64,000 bases of DNA, taken from Zingiber officinale (lineage: Eukaryota > Streptophyta > Magnoliopsida > Zingiberales > Zingiberaceae). Within the stretch, counting starts at the first letter, position 1. Each line of letters begins with the position of its first letter. The notes beneath the pieces are model-generated. The model had not been told where the DNA came from. It ran no database searches and saw only the letters and a program-made list of their open reading frames with translations. The stretch covers positions 52,732,722 to 52,796,721 of the forward strand of contig NC_056000.1 of NCBI RefSeq assembly GCF_018446385.1, written 5' to 3'. Shown here piece after piece: positions 12,130-23,785 of the stretch. The position numbers were made by a program, and so were the translations under genes.

Positions 12130-14865
12130 TTAGTTTACACCCCTTAGCATGTATAGAACCAAGAAATGTTAGTAGTTTAGCAAAATTTTAGTTAGTACAA
12201 CATCCGCACCTAGATCTAATGGTGGTCAGGAAATAGTTTAGCACAGCATAATGTGACGATCAGCCTCACAGCCTAGCTAGTAGAAGGCGGGTCGTTACAA
12301 AATCACCCTCACCTTCTCCCATTAGAAAGTGTGGCTATTTTTAGGGAATAAATTATAGCTGGGCTCCGTTTTCTCCTTCATTCGTTCTTTGTCGATGTTA
12401 ACCATTATTTTGGTATCCCGCTTCACAAACTTATCCCTCAATCCTTTCAAATCTTGAGTGGTGTTGTCATCGTTTTTCATTTGTTGAACATCCCTCTATC
12501 TCCTCGTCTATTTCACCACTACTTTCTTCCTCGACAAGTAATGAATGGGTTATTCAAATTTCAAGCTCTCCCTAAAGCGATTTTATTTAGCAAGGTGTCA
12601 ACCTAGGAAGAATAGAGAAACAAATATTTTTTTCATTCGTCTTCCAACTCCTCCGCCTTATCCCCTAAACTAGTGACAAAATCTCCCTTCAATCCCTGAA
12701 TTGGATAACATCCATGCGGACCGACCTTTCATCAAGCTTTGAAAAAACTAAAAGGCATGAAGTTTAGCTTACCTAAGTTAACCATAGAAGGTTTACTATA
12801 TGTTTTCGGGTTTACTCCAGTTAACCTCGAGCTAAGTGCTACTTTTGGTAAGAAAAGATCGTAGTCTCTCCTTAGTTCTTCATTATCTCGTAACCAATTA
12901 TTATAAAAATTTCTAATATCTCACCTATTTTTACAGCGGAGGACATCACTCTGGCTTTCCTCTCTAAAAATACTCATTTAACAAAAGTAGCTTTAAACCA
13001 ACTAGGTGAAAACCTACTGAAGGAGCGTCAGCTTGAACAAGCCTCTACCTTTGTTGGTCTACTGCCTTCAATAACACCCTTTTGGGATTCTTTTTCTAGC
13101 TCCTCAGAATCATATACTCCTCTAATCATCCAACGTAAAAGGCCCGAGCAGAGGCTTCCGACCTGAACCTGCCCAAGTAACCTATCCCTAAACGGTCTCC
13201 CCTTGCTCTGGCCGAGATCTCTTTTGCTTGAGGTAAAGAGCTCGTGCCTCAAAAATATAGTTATTCTTATTTTACAATTGCTATGATGAGGCGAGACCTT
13301 CTTATACCTATATCTCATGCGATCCCCCTAGTTATCTGACTCCTCGAGGCAATGTCAACCCCTCTAACTACTCAGCCAATTCCCCTACTAGCCTTAAGCA
13401 TTTCTTCAACTATTCCCAGCTCCAAGCGAACTCCCAATAGGAGATCGGTCAGCCATGTGTCTGAAGGATCAATACTCGAGCAAAACCTTGGGTCGGCTGG
13501 ACAAACATTAGAATCTTTTCTCGTCCCACCGGCTTATGTTCATTCACAATTGCTTGATATCCAGCTTACTCTTCCTTCAAGGCCCACATCTTCAACTAGT
13601 TCTTCATGTCTGTTCAAGCTGTCTCGTGGGTTGCCATCCCAATAGGAAATAGACACTACTTTTCTCTTACCTTACGAGATTCTTAAGTTGAAGGGTCCAT
13701 TAGTCGAATCATGGGTGCATACATACAAACAAACACAAGGAACTACAAGTTCAGAGTGTGCTGACGAACACCACCAGACTACTACCACAATAAGTTCCTG
13801 ATTACGTTTTGTTAAATTACTTTTATGAACTGTAACTCTGTCATTATTCTATTCAGTTATATGCCTCAAGATTACATTTGGGTCAATTGGTTGTGGATTT
13901 AGAAAGGGCCAACAAAGTTTTGAAGGATCATATTGAATAACTAGAGGCTACTTCCACTGTTCCTGGTGACGAGATGACCCACTTGCAAGAAAAAATAGAG
14001 TAGGATGAACTCATTTCAGGTATGAAAAAGACTTTACAAGACTGCCAGAGGTTATTAAAGTCTCAAGAGATGGACAAGCAGAGTTTAGAGCTCCACTTAC
14101 AAGGCAGCGAGTTCAAACTCCAAGTGGAGACAATAATGAAAGATAAAGTCATTTCAGACCTAGCCCACAAGACTACTTTGCTAGAAGAACTAAAGCTTAC
14201 ATATGCATCCAGATCTCCTGAACTAACCTAGGAATTATCCACTAAGAATTTCTTGCTACTAAAGCAACAAACGGAGTTAAATATACGAGAAGTCTTGATA
14301 AAATCCCTACAGGCCCAATTGGACGCTACAAAAGCTGAAATAGACGCTATTTGGGCCGTGTTATCCACTTATAAGGTTGAGGAGAATGAACGCATAGATG
14401 AAGGGAGGAGACCTTATCTCAACTCTATTGATTTAAAAAAAAATAGCTAAGAGATTTTCTGGAACACTCAACCATGCAGTGGGGGGAGTGATCCAATAAC
14501 TACAGGAGGATGGTCATCTACCATTAGAACCTTCTTGCCAGTTTATAGACCAACACCGGCTCCTAAGAGAGCTCCTAGAGGATCTCTTGAGCAAATTCAA
14601 CTAAAGTTTTTCATATTAGATTTCATGACATGTAACTATATGTGATTATTGAATAGGACAGAAATCAAATATCTAAATATTGTTTAAACGTTACCTGTTC
14701 CTTCGTGAATCTCCAAACCCACCAACACTTCTGATAAAAATAAATCCCGTATGTGCTCTTTATGAAATATATATATTGGTTCACATAATAGTCCTGGCAA
14801 AGTAAATACATCGAGTAGAATGACCAGGCTAAGTAAACGAATTACATTGTAAAAACTTCCCAAGC

Positions 14866-15450
14866 TGAATGATATACCGGATGGACTAGACGCGTTAAGC
14901 GAAATAATTAGACCATATATTTATAAGCAGTCTTTCATAAAGATTTCTTGGACTGAATAATGAGCCGGACGAGCACATAATGTCGAGCGAAATAAATAGA
15001 CTGGATATTTATAAACAACTTTCATAAAGAATTTCTAGACTGAATAATGAGCCGGATGAGCATATAATGCCAAGCAAAATAAACAGATTGGATATTTATA
15101 AACAACTTTCATAAAAAAATTCCTAGACTAAATAATGAGATGGACGAGCACATAATGCTGAGTGAAATAAATAGACTGAATATTTATAAACAACTTTCAT
15201 AAATAATTCCTGGACTGAATAATGAGTCAGATGAGCACATAATGCCTAGCAAAATAAACAAACCAAATATTTATAAACAACTTTCATACAGAATTCTTGG
15301 ATTGAATAATGAGCTAGACAAGCACATAATGCCAAGTGAAATAAATAGACTGGATATTTATAAACAACTTTCATAAAGAATTCCCGGACTGAATAATGAG
15401 CCAGACGAGCACATAATGTTGAATGAAATAAATAGATTGGATACTTATAC
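14866..15450. repeat. Tandem array, 87-bp unit, about seven copies
   Basis: Units beginning GACTGAATAATGAG start at 14951, 15038, 15126, 15213, 15300 and 15387, a spacing of 87-88 bases, with a diverged copy before 14951. Each contains AGCACATAATG and TATTTATAAACAACTTTCAT. The array lies in the Tat 3' untranslated region. Confidence 0.93.
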
Positions 15451-15489
15451 TTGGGTTTGAATCCACCACTTGGCTCTGACATTTAATAT

Positions 15490-15912
15490 TTAAGGGTTTA
15501 TAGTCACCGCTCGACTGTATAGAGTTTAAAGTCGCAGTTCAACTATATAAAGCTTAAAGCCCCCATTCAACTATATAAAGTTTAAAGTCACAGTTCGACT
15601 ATGGAGAGTTTAAAGTCGTCATTTGATTGTGGAGAGTTTAAAGTCATAATTTGACTATGGAGAGTTTAAAGTCATCGTTCGATTGTATAGAGTTTAAAGT
15701 CATCATTCGATTGTATAGAGTTTAAAGTCACAGTTCGACTATGGAGAGTTTAAAGTCGCAATTTGATTATATAGAGTTTAAAGTGATCATTCGACTATGT
15801 AGAGTTTAAAATGGTCTGGCTGTATAGAGTTTAAAGTCACTGTTCGACTGTATAGAGTTTAAAGTCGCTATTCGACTGTATAGAGTTTAAAGTCATCATT
15901 CGACTGTATAGA
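15490..15912. repeat. Tandem array, about 29-bp unit, roughly 14-15 copies
   Basis: The unit contains GAGTTTAAAGTC followed by a variable CGACTGTATA-type half. Copies run head to tail with 1-2 base length variation. There are no unique spacers, so this is a minisatellite and not a CRISPR array. It directly follows the integrase end of the minus-strand Tat pol. Confidence 0.92.
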
Positions 15913-16019
15913 GCAAACTCGATTGCTCAGGATGCTAAATATATTTCTAAGATGAATCTGCTTGCACTTTCATTAAGTATATAAAAGTTGGCCAAAATAC
16001 ATGAGTAAGTTACAAGCGT

Positions 16020-17330
16020 ACTTGTCAAGCTCTATAAGGCTATACAGTCACTCCAAGGTCGCTCTAGGTTTCTTCCCTCTGCATCTTGGAGATAATAAGA
16101 GTCTGAGGGGAGCTTCTGTATCACTTTGTATGGTCCTCCCCACTGTGGCTCTAGTTTATTAACATCTCTGACTGGCTTAATGCGTTTCCAAATCAAATCA
16201 CCCACCTAAAAAAATCTAGGGATAACCCTTCTGTTATAATTTTACCTTATTCTTTGGTGAAATGATATAATCTGGGTTGTCGCCTTGTCCCAAACTTCTT
16301 CTATTAAGTCGAGCTCCATAAGATGTCAATCGACATTATCCTCATCATATAAGCATCTTTGGTCGGATTCCATGCCAATTTTGACTGGGACCACTGCTTT
16401 ATGTCCATAAACTAGGTGGAACGGAGTTATGCCTGTTGATTCTCGGGGAGTTGTACGATATGCTCATAATACAATGAGTAATTCATCCACCCAACTGCCT
16501 CCAACATGATCTAATTTAGTCTTAAGCCATCTGATAATTTCTCTATTTGTTAGTTCATCTTGACCATTGCTCTTTGGATAAGCCACAGAAGTGAAGACTT
16601 GCGTGATACCATATTTCAAATACCATTCTTGAATCCTTTTGTCTTGGAACTTCCTTCCGTTATCAAAGACCAGCTTATATGGAATACCAAATCTGCAAAT
16701 AATATGTTATCATAAGAATTTAATAATCATTTGCTCAGTTATTTTGGGTAAGGCCTCGACCTCCACTCATTTTAAAAAATAATCTACAGCCACCAGTAAA
16801 AATCTCTTCTAAGTGGGTATCAAGGAAAAAGGTCATACTATGTCCATACTCTATTGATCCAAAATAGAGGTTTTAAGAAACTCTATAGGATGATATGGGA
16901 TATTTTGATGCTTTTAACAAGATAAACAAGTCTTTACTAGTTGAGTTGCATCAGTCTATAAAGTAGGTCAAAAATACTCTGCCAATAATATTTTATGGGC
17001 AAGAGACCAACCTCCTACATGATTACCACAAGAACTCTGATGTGCTTCTTGTAAAATGTGTTGCATATCATTTGGCCCAATACACTTGAATAAAGAATAG
17101 GAGAAGACTCTCTTATAAAACTGATCTCCAATCATAGTGAACCGACTAGCCTTTTTCTTGAGCATAAATGCTTGTTCCCTGTCAATTGGTAGCGTACCTT
17201 ATTGTAAGAATAAGATGATTGGTATTCTCCAGTCACTTTGTAGCTCCAGATCGGCTTGCCTCTCAATGTAAGCTACTAATAATGTTTGCCCAATAGGCTT
17301 ATCTAAATTCCAGGGAATTACGGTAGAGAC
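16020..17330 (-). pseudogene. Tat (Ty3/gypsy) integrase remnant
   Basis: The minus-strand reading gives an HHCC zinc finger at about 16930-17080 (QEAHQSSCGNHVGG, then TCLSCQKH). The catalytic core follows, with Asp in SMDMV, Asp in VFDNGRKF and Glu in NGQDELTNREI. A C-terminal GPY-type block (WGGPYKVIQ) is near 16130. All three catalytic positions are recognisable, but several stops interrupt the frame. The frame continues upstream into the aRNH domain, as in Tat polyproteins. Confidence 0.88.
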
Positions 17331-17399
17331 TAATTTAGCTAACTCATCTGTTATTTGATTGTTTGAACGAGGAATCTTTTATATAATTACTTCCTAAAA

Positions 17400-17720
17400 T
17401 TCAGCCTTTAACTTATCAAATGTATCTGCATATAACTTGAGCCATTCATTATTAATCTCAAAATTGCTAGACATTTGCTGAGCTGCCAACTGAGAATTTG
17501 AATAGATTAAGACCCGAGCGACTCCTACGTGTCGCGCAGCCTACAATTCAGCAATTAATATCCCATACTCTGCTTCATTATTGGTGGTCTAATAATTTAA
17601 CCAAATAGATAATTGTATTCGATCTTCCCTGGGTGATATAATAAGAATACCTATCCCACTACCCTATTAGGTAGAGGATCCATCAACATATATCTTCCAA
17701 GTTTCCTCAGTTTCAGGACC
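17400..17720 (-). pseudogene. Second (archaeal-type) RNase H of the Tat polyprotein
   Basis: The minus-strand translation reads WKIYVDGSS, GSGIGILI, NNEAEY and YSNSQLAAQQ, the signature of the extra RNase H found between the ordinary RNase H and the integrase in Tat elements. The catalytic Asp of YVDGSS and Glu of NNEAEY are present. The third position has changed from the usual HSDSQ to YSNSQ, which would remove a metal-binding Asp. Stops are also present. Confidence 0.82.
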
Positions 17721-17749
17721 TTGCACTTTTGTTATGAAATCATCTAGGG

Positions 17750-18960
17750 CTTGGGCTTTGATGGCTGCTCGAGGTTGGTGTTGTATGTCATACTCACTAA
17801 GTTCAGTCATCTATTTGATCAATCTTTCGGATGCCTCTGGATTGACAAGCACTCGACCCAAAGTGCTATTAGTTAATACAATGATTGAAAGCGATAAAAA
17901 ATAAGGGCGTAACCTTCGAATAGCTAAGACCAGTCCATATGCTAATTTCTCGAGTGTGGTGTAACGACACTTTGCTCCTTTTAATAAATGGCTCAAAAAG
18001 TATACAGGTTGTTGCTCTTTTCTCTCCTATCTCACCAACACTGAACCAATAGCATGCTCATTAGCTAATAAATACAACTACAAAGTTTCATCAACTATTG
18101 GTTTAGCTAATATGGGTAGAGCAGCTAAATAATTCTTCATCTCTTCGAACGCCTTGTCGCAGGCAACATCTCATTGAAACTTGGTCTCTTGGTGACGTAT
18201 CTTAAAGAAGGGCAGACTTCGATCGACTAATCAGGAGATCAAGCGAGACAGAGCAGTAATTCGACTAGTCAATCTTTGTGCATCCTTTAGATTATGTGGG
18301 GGGAGACGTGTCTTGTAGAGCTTGTACTTTGCTGGGATTGGCTTCGATCCCTCGCTCGATGACTATGTAGCCCAGATATCTTTCACTCCTAGCTCTGAAT
18401 AAGTATTTGCAGGGGTTGAGCTTGAGCCCATACTGCTTTAAAGTTTTGCAGGTCTCTTATATATTCATGCATAAGTCTACAGCTTGGAGAGATTTGATGA
18501 GGATATCATCCACGTAGACTTCCATATTTCGCTCGATTTGCTTTTGAAATACCTTATTCATAATCTTTTGGTAGGTAGCCCCTGCTTTCTTTAGCCTAAA
18601 TGTTAAAACATTATAACAATAAGTGCCCTCAGCAGTTATGAAGTTAACATTTTCCTAATCCTCGGCAAGTGGGATTTGGTGATATCCTTGATAAGCATCT
18701 AGCATATAGATGAATTCATAGCCAAAAGTAGAATCTACTACATGATTGATATGAGGCGGGGGATAATATCTTTTGGGCAGACTTTGTTAAGATTACTAAA
18801 GTCAATACAAACCTATCACCTATTTCTGGGTTTAGAGACTAGGACAACATTGGCTAGCCAGCTCGGGAATTGTAGCTTCTGGATGTAACATACCTCCAAT
18901 AATTTGTCCACCTCTTACTTGATGATTTTATTCTAGTCAACCCCAAAATCCCACTTCTTT
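17750..18960 (-). pseudogene. Tat reverse transcriptase and RNase H remnant
   Basis: The active-site VYVDDILIKS is encoded at about 18490-18520 on the minus strand. RNase H follows at 17811-17996 (SHLLKGAKCRYTTLEKLA, LRPYFL, LGRVLVNPEAS), a text typical of Tat elements. RT motifs upstream (to 18960) are interrupted by stops. The enzyme would copy the element RNA to DNA in cytoplasmic particles; this copy is inactive. Confidence 0.88.
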
Positions 18961-19655
18961 TACTTGACAGGGTAGGCATCAGGATACACATAGAGCACAT
19001 GCTCCATGACGGTTAGCGACACGCTCATTACTTCTTTGGGCATCCAAGCAAACACATCACTATTGCGTGTTAAACATTCCACCAGCTTGGCCTTCAGCTC
19101 AGGATCCAGGTCATCCACTATCTGAGTAATGGTTTCTGGATGACGAGGTTGAATATGAACTTCTTCTTTCTCTTCATATACCAAGACAGGCGGTTTCTCT
19201 TGAATAGTATTGACTTCCATTCTCTGTATTTTTTAAGCAGCACTAATCTCCATCTTCACTATCTTCATATACCACTTGTGCGCTACTAGTTGATCTCCCT
19301 TGACCTCCCCCACTTGATTATCCACAAGGAATTTTATTTTTTAGAAGAAGGTTGAAACGACTGTCCGAAATTCATTTAGGGCTAGTCGACCTAAAATGAT
19401 GTTGTAAGCGGAGGGCGTATCCACAACTATAAAGATTGATCGATGCATTCTCATCAGGGGCTCCTTCCCTAAAGATATAGCTAACTTTATTTGGCCGAGT
19501 GACTAAACCTCGTTACCCGTGAACCTATACAAAGGAGTAACTATAGACTGAAGCTTGCTCAGTTCTATTTGCAGCTGCTCGAATGCTTGTTTGAAGATAA
19601 TGTTATCCTAGCTACCTATATCAATAAAAGTACGAGAAATATTAAAATTATTTAT
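18960..19655 (-). pseudogene. Tat protease and protease-RT linker
   Basis: An open 86-residue segment (18960-19220) carries the linker and RT N-terminus, including DPELKAKLVECLTRNSDVFAW. The protease lies upstream at about 19430-19655. Its active site reads FIDIGS where FIDTGSS is normal, followed by AFEQLQIELSKLQ and TPLYRFTGNEV. The protease is cut at 19655 by a solo LTR; its N-terminal part resumes at 21333. Confidence 0.8.
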
Positions 19656-19659
19656 AACA

Positions 19660-21327
19660 TGTTAGTATTAGCCCTAGTACCAATTATGAGATGATTGTAA
19701 AGAGCTCATTTTGTATCATATTTTATTACTAATAAAAGGCAAAGTTGGTTATTATATTTATTTCAATTCAGTGTCGAATGAATAAGTATAATAATGTCCT
19801 TGGGTAATAGGTTCTTATCTACAGCATATCAATTTGTTGAATTGATAGTGAGATATTGTAGATATACATAGAACACTACTCTTAACTATTCCTAGTCAAG
19901 CATTAATATACAAGGACAATATTAATGCGTTAAGACTAGCATGTAGGTCAACGTATTACTTAATCTCACAAGTCATGGATATGAAATATCAAGTTGACAC
20001 ATTGGTATATATTAGAGAATATATACTGAATGACCCATCATGAAAATATTTCATGGATCATTATATGAGTGTCATAAATATTTTCATGTGACTATTGGTA
20101 TGAATAGTCCTTAGACCTGAAGTCACTACGGTTCCCTACATAAGGAGTTGTATAGTTTGGTATCAGTAAACGTCATCTGTAACAAGGTGGATAATAAAGT
20201 CGATCACTGGGTATGAAATGAATTATGCGGAGGGATGAAAGTAATGTAGATGGGATCTATCCCTTCAATATGACGGAAGTGATATCTGTGGGCCCCTTGA
20301 TTAGTAGGACACAAGAAAGCATGGCCATGCACAAATGAACCAATATGAGATATTGAGTTTTTTTGATTGAGTGTGTCTACTTAGATATCAAGAAACACAA
20401 AGGTTGATAAGAGAATGACACAGTCTATGCCTCACTGATCAATCTAGATATCAAGGATAGAGGGACCAAGTCATACAAGATAATAGCCATGGACAAGTTA
20501 GGTCAGATCTCGACTTTCTCGTGACTTGGGTATCAATGATACCTTGCTAGATGTCACTCATTGCTTATGTATCTAAATGTTTATTTGGGTGCATTGCCAA
20601 TGTTACGAGAACCTATTGGGTCACACACAAAGAACAAGTAGATATGGAGATTGGTTCATTGGATTAAGTCTAAACCGAATTGGACTTATTGAGTAAGACT
20701 CAATTGGATCTAATTGTTGGATTAAGTCCAATTCAAACTAGACTCATTGAATCAATTCGAATGATTGGAATGGTGATTCATTGAATTCAAAATTGCATGA
20801 GAATCAATGAGTTAGACTCATTGGGTGAACTTGAGTTCACCAATAAAGTTGAATGGTCAAAATTGAACCATTGGATTGAATGGTTAATTTTGAGCCATTG
20901 GATTGGAAGATAAAAGGGTAAAATCCTTTGGTATTCATGAGATGAATATATATATCATTTTGGATGATATTTTATTAGGTGAAAAAACCTTTAGCCTTCT
21001 TCTTCTTCCTCCTTTCCTCTCTTGGCCGAAACTCTCTTGTGGTTGCTAGCACAACCTTAGGTGGTTTCCATCTCTTTCTTGTGAGTTTGTGAGACAAATG
21101 AAGACAAGGCTTGTTCGTGTGGATACCATAGAGGCACGAACATGTGATTGTGCTGAGATCCAAGCTGTTTGGAGTTCGTGAGCACGCATCAAAGGTATAA
21201 CCACTATCATGCAACTTAGTATAGATTGTTTTAAGCAATGTTTCTTCCCTTTGCATGGATCTGCTGGATAAAGGAACTAGAAGTTTTTTGCTGTGATTTC
21301 GCGTGTTTAGTGTCCTAGTTCCTTACA
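19660..21327 (+). mobile_element. Solo LTR (family TGTTAG...), TSD TAACA
   Basis: It starts TGTTAGTATTAGCCC, ends GTTCCTTACA, and is flanked by TAACA at 19655-19659 and 21328-21332. The Tat protease frame rejoins exactly across it when one TSD copy is removed. It is about 1.67 kb, with no internal region. It aligns along its length with 21510-23331. The superfamily is probably copia from general style. The strand is tentative. Confidence 0.9.
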
Positions 21328-21332
21328 TAACA

Positions 21333-21509
21333 GCCTTGATTATTAATGCATCATCATGGGGTATCTCCACCCCCTCTAGATCTTTGGGCTCGAAGTTGAT
21401 TTAGGGCCCAACTGCCGGCTCTACACTACATCCGACTGCATGAATTTTCAGACGCCGAGCATGTGACTTCCTCACTCGGTTGGAATCACCATCGGTTGGT
21501 CCTCCAGCT
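21333..21509 (-). pseudogene. Tat Gag-protease junction segment
   Basis: The minus-strand reading gives GGPTDGDSNRVRKSHARRLK, then EPKDLEGVEIPHDDALIIKA, the conserved block just before the protease active site in Tat elements. It is a 177-base island of backbone between two solo LTRs and is in frame with the protease at 19655. Confidence 0.85.
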
Positions 21510-23331
21510 TGTTAGTTAGAGCCCTAGAGCCAATCATATGATGATTGTTGTATGGACTCATTGTATCATATTCCTATGTATATAAAGACATTTGTTTTGG
21601 TTATTATACTTACTTGTATTGGTGCCAAATAACTAAGTATAATAGCGTCCTTGAGTAGAAGGTTCTTACCTATATCAATCGATTGATTGAATCGATAGTG
21701 AGATGATATAGGGAACACTACTCTTAATCATTCCTAGTCAAGTATTAACATTCAGGGACAATGTTAATGCAATGAGACTAGCATGTAGGTCAACTCGATG
21801 GCTTGATCTCACAAGTCATGGATATAGAGATATCAAGTTGACACATGGGTATGCAATGGAGAATGTATACTGAATGACCCGCCATGAGAAAGTATCATGG
21901 ATCGTTATATGAGTGTCATATACTTTCTCATGTGGATATTAGTATGACTATTAGTCCTTAGACCTGAAGTCATCATGGTTTCCTACATAAGGAGTTGCAT
22001 ACTTTGACTTCGTCAAACATCACCCGTAATTGGGTGGACTATAAAGGCGATTACTGGGTATGTAACAAATTATGCGGAGGGATGTGAGTGATGTAGATGG
22101 GATCTATCCCTCCTATATAACGGTAGTGACATCGTTATTCTTGATAGAGTGTGACCACTAAGTGCATGGCCATGCCCAAATGAGTCAATATGAGATATTG
22201 AGCTCATTTGATTATAGTGAGTCTACTTGGAGTTCAAGATTTAGATTGATCAGAGGATGACACCGTCTATGCCTCAAATTGATTAACCTAGATGTCAAGG
22301 ATAGAAGGACACTTGTCATATATTGTGAAGAGTCACAATTAGTAGTCACAAGGTGATGTTGGATCTTAACATTCTTGTAACTTGGGTAGTAATGATGTGT
22401 TGCAAAATACCGCTCATTACTTATGCTTCTAAATGGGTTTAGGAGCATTGCCAACGTTACAAGAACCTATAGGTTCACACACAAAGGACAATTAGATGGA
22501 GATTAGGTTCATTTGATGTACCTAGAGGATTAGGTTCATGTGATGAACCAAATTGGATTAAGAGTAATCCAAATTAAACTAATTGAGTTGGACTCAATTT
22601 GGTTCATGTGTTAAATGAGTCTAATTTGGACTTGGATTCATTGAGTCAATTTAATTCAATGAATAAGATTCATTAAATTAAAATTGACTTGAACCAATGG
22701 TTAGATTTGATCAACCATGGGAGAGAAGAGGTCAAGTTTGACTTGACTTGAGAAGGAAAGATGAAAGGTCAAGTTTGACTTGACCAATGCCGCCTCATTT
22801 GTGAGTTGGCATAGTGTTGGCCAATGATGATGTTCCACATCATCAAGGTTAGCACATGTGTGTGCCACCTCATGAGGGAGATCAAGAGTTGTGACTCTTG
22901 ATATCCCATGGAGGTATATAACCTCTTTCTAAGGTGGCCGACCACTTTACTCTATGAGTTACAATTGTGTAAACTCATTCAAGTCATCTTCTTCCTCCTT
23001 GCTTCTTCTTCTCTCCCTCTCCTCCACCTTGGTCGAAACCTTCAAGGGTGATAGCACACTCTAAAGGTTTCTTCTCCACCTTTTGTTCGTGTGGATACAC
23101 ATAGAGGGGTGTTCACTTGACACCCTTGAGATCCGACGAACCTTGGACGAGCGGGATAAGCGAAGGACTTCGCATCAAAGGTATAAACTCCTAAACATGT
23201 AGATCTAAAGTACATCTAGGATTAGAAAACTTGTACATGTAAAATTTTAATATTCGCACGGATCCGGTGGCATGGGATTTCGAGGGTTTCCGCAACTCAA
23301 AAGCAGTTTTTGCAGCTCCAAAATCCCAACA
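21510..23331 (+). mobile_element. Second solo LTR of the TGTTAG family, TSD CAGCT
   Basis: It starts TGTTAGTTAGAGCCC and ends AAATCCCAACA, with CAGCT on both sides (21505-21509 and 23332-23336). It is in the same orientation and family as the copy at 19660 and has a different TSD, so the two insertions were independent. A TATA-like GTATATAAC is at 22914-22922, with GTGGCCGACCAC just after it. Confidence 0.92.
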
Positions 23332-23336
23332 CAGCT

Positions 23337-23785
23337 ATCATGTTAATATTACCCCGGGCGGCATTATTGCGATTTTTCTCTTGCCGTGTTGAGGATTGCT
23401 CCTAGATTGGGCAATCTTTTGAACTTGTTCGGCCTGGCACTGAAGTGTTCCCTACTGCTGCCCGACCGCTTGGTACTCAATCCTGAGCGGGCTATTTTGT
23501 CGTCGATACGGTCGGCGGTTTAGAGCTAGAGAACACTGGCGGTATCTAGGGTTGTTGTTTCATTAATTCAGCAGAGTGTAACAATCCTCAGTGTTATGAG
23601 TGGGTGTTCGATGGTATGTGCACCACCTCTATAAAGCTTCCCGAGGAGCTTCCACATGCTGCACGGCTTGAGGTCGTGGTTCTTGTTGACGAATTTGAGG
23701 ACCTGCTCGAGGTCCACTTGGTGGGGGAGTAGGTTGTGCTAGTCGATCAACCACTGGGGTAGGGGGTAGGTGTATTAACTTCCTT
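23337..23785 (-). pseudogene. Tat gag C-terminal part
   Basis: The minus strand reads TYHRTPTHNTEDCYTL at about 23575-23635, the degenerate Cys/His block of Tat Gag (usual form YCEFHRDYGHTTEEC). Basic, Gln-rich sequence follows up to PPGVI, close to the normal GGxI boundary before the protease. The right side is cut by CACTA-1, and the frame resumes at 27820. Confidence 0.78.

Larger units (their letters stand above)
9968..12299 (+). mobile_element. Solo LTR of a Tekay/Del-like Ty3/gypsy element, TSD AAATC
   Basis: It begins TGTAACGCCC and ends GGGTCGTTACA, the characteristic ends of Tekay/Del LTRs. AAATC flanks it on both sides (9963-9967 and 12300-12304). There is no internal region, so one LTR remains after LTR-LTR recombination. 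It contains a run of 14 G at 10680-10693, a palindrome cluster at 11771-12056 and a TATA box at 12121. A 142-codon minus-strand frame at 11674-12102 is an artefact of the palindromes. Confidence 0.93.
9847..14640 (+). pseudogene. Antisense extra ORF of Tat element 1 (gypsy-type transposon domain plus coiled coil), split by a solo LTR
   Basis: The frame starts with WYT-type residues soon after the ATG (9847-9967). It is interrupted by the solo LTR at 9968-12299 and resumes at 12305 with GIPLHKLIPQSFQILSGVVI, then NIPLSPRLFHHYF. The same pattern occurs in the second copy at 52689 onward. It resembles the plant 'putative gypsy type transposon' domain (the PF04195 type) known from antisense ORFs of Tat elements. 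Downstream, 13352-13645 is Ser/Pro-rich. An intron-like acceptor TATTCAG lies near 13857. Positions 13860-14450 encode a long heptad-rich coiled coil broken by three stops. The product's function is unknown; the family is thought to be element-encoded rather than a host gene. Multiple stops make this copy a pseudogene. Confidence 0.7.

Noticed and set aside
13028..13318. 96-codon minus-strand ORF
   Set aside because: It overlaps the plus-strand antisense ORF of the Tat element and shows no family features.
15490..15912. Regular short repeats resembling a CRISPR array
   Set aside because: Head-to-tail copies without unique spacers, in a plant retrotransposon. It is a minisatellite.
19660..23331. 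One retrotransposon with two LTRs and a 182-base interior
   Set aside because: The two copies have different TSDs, and the 182 bases between them are Tat gag-protease sequence in frame with the backbone.
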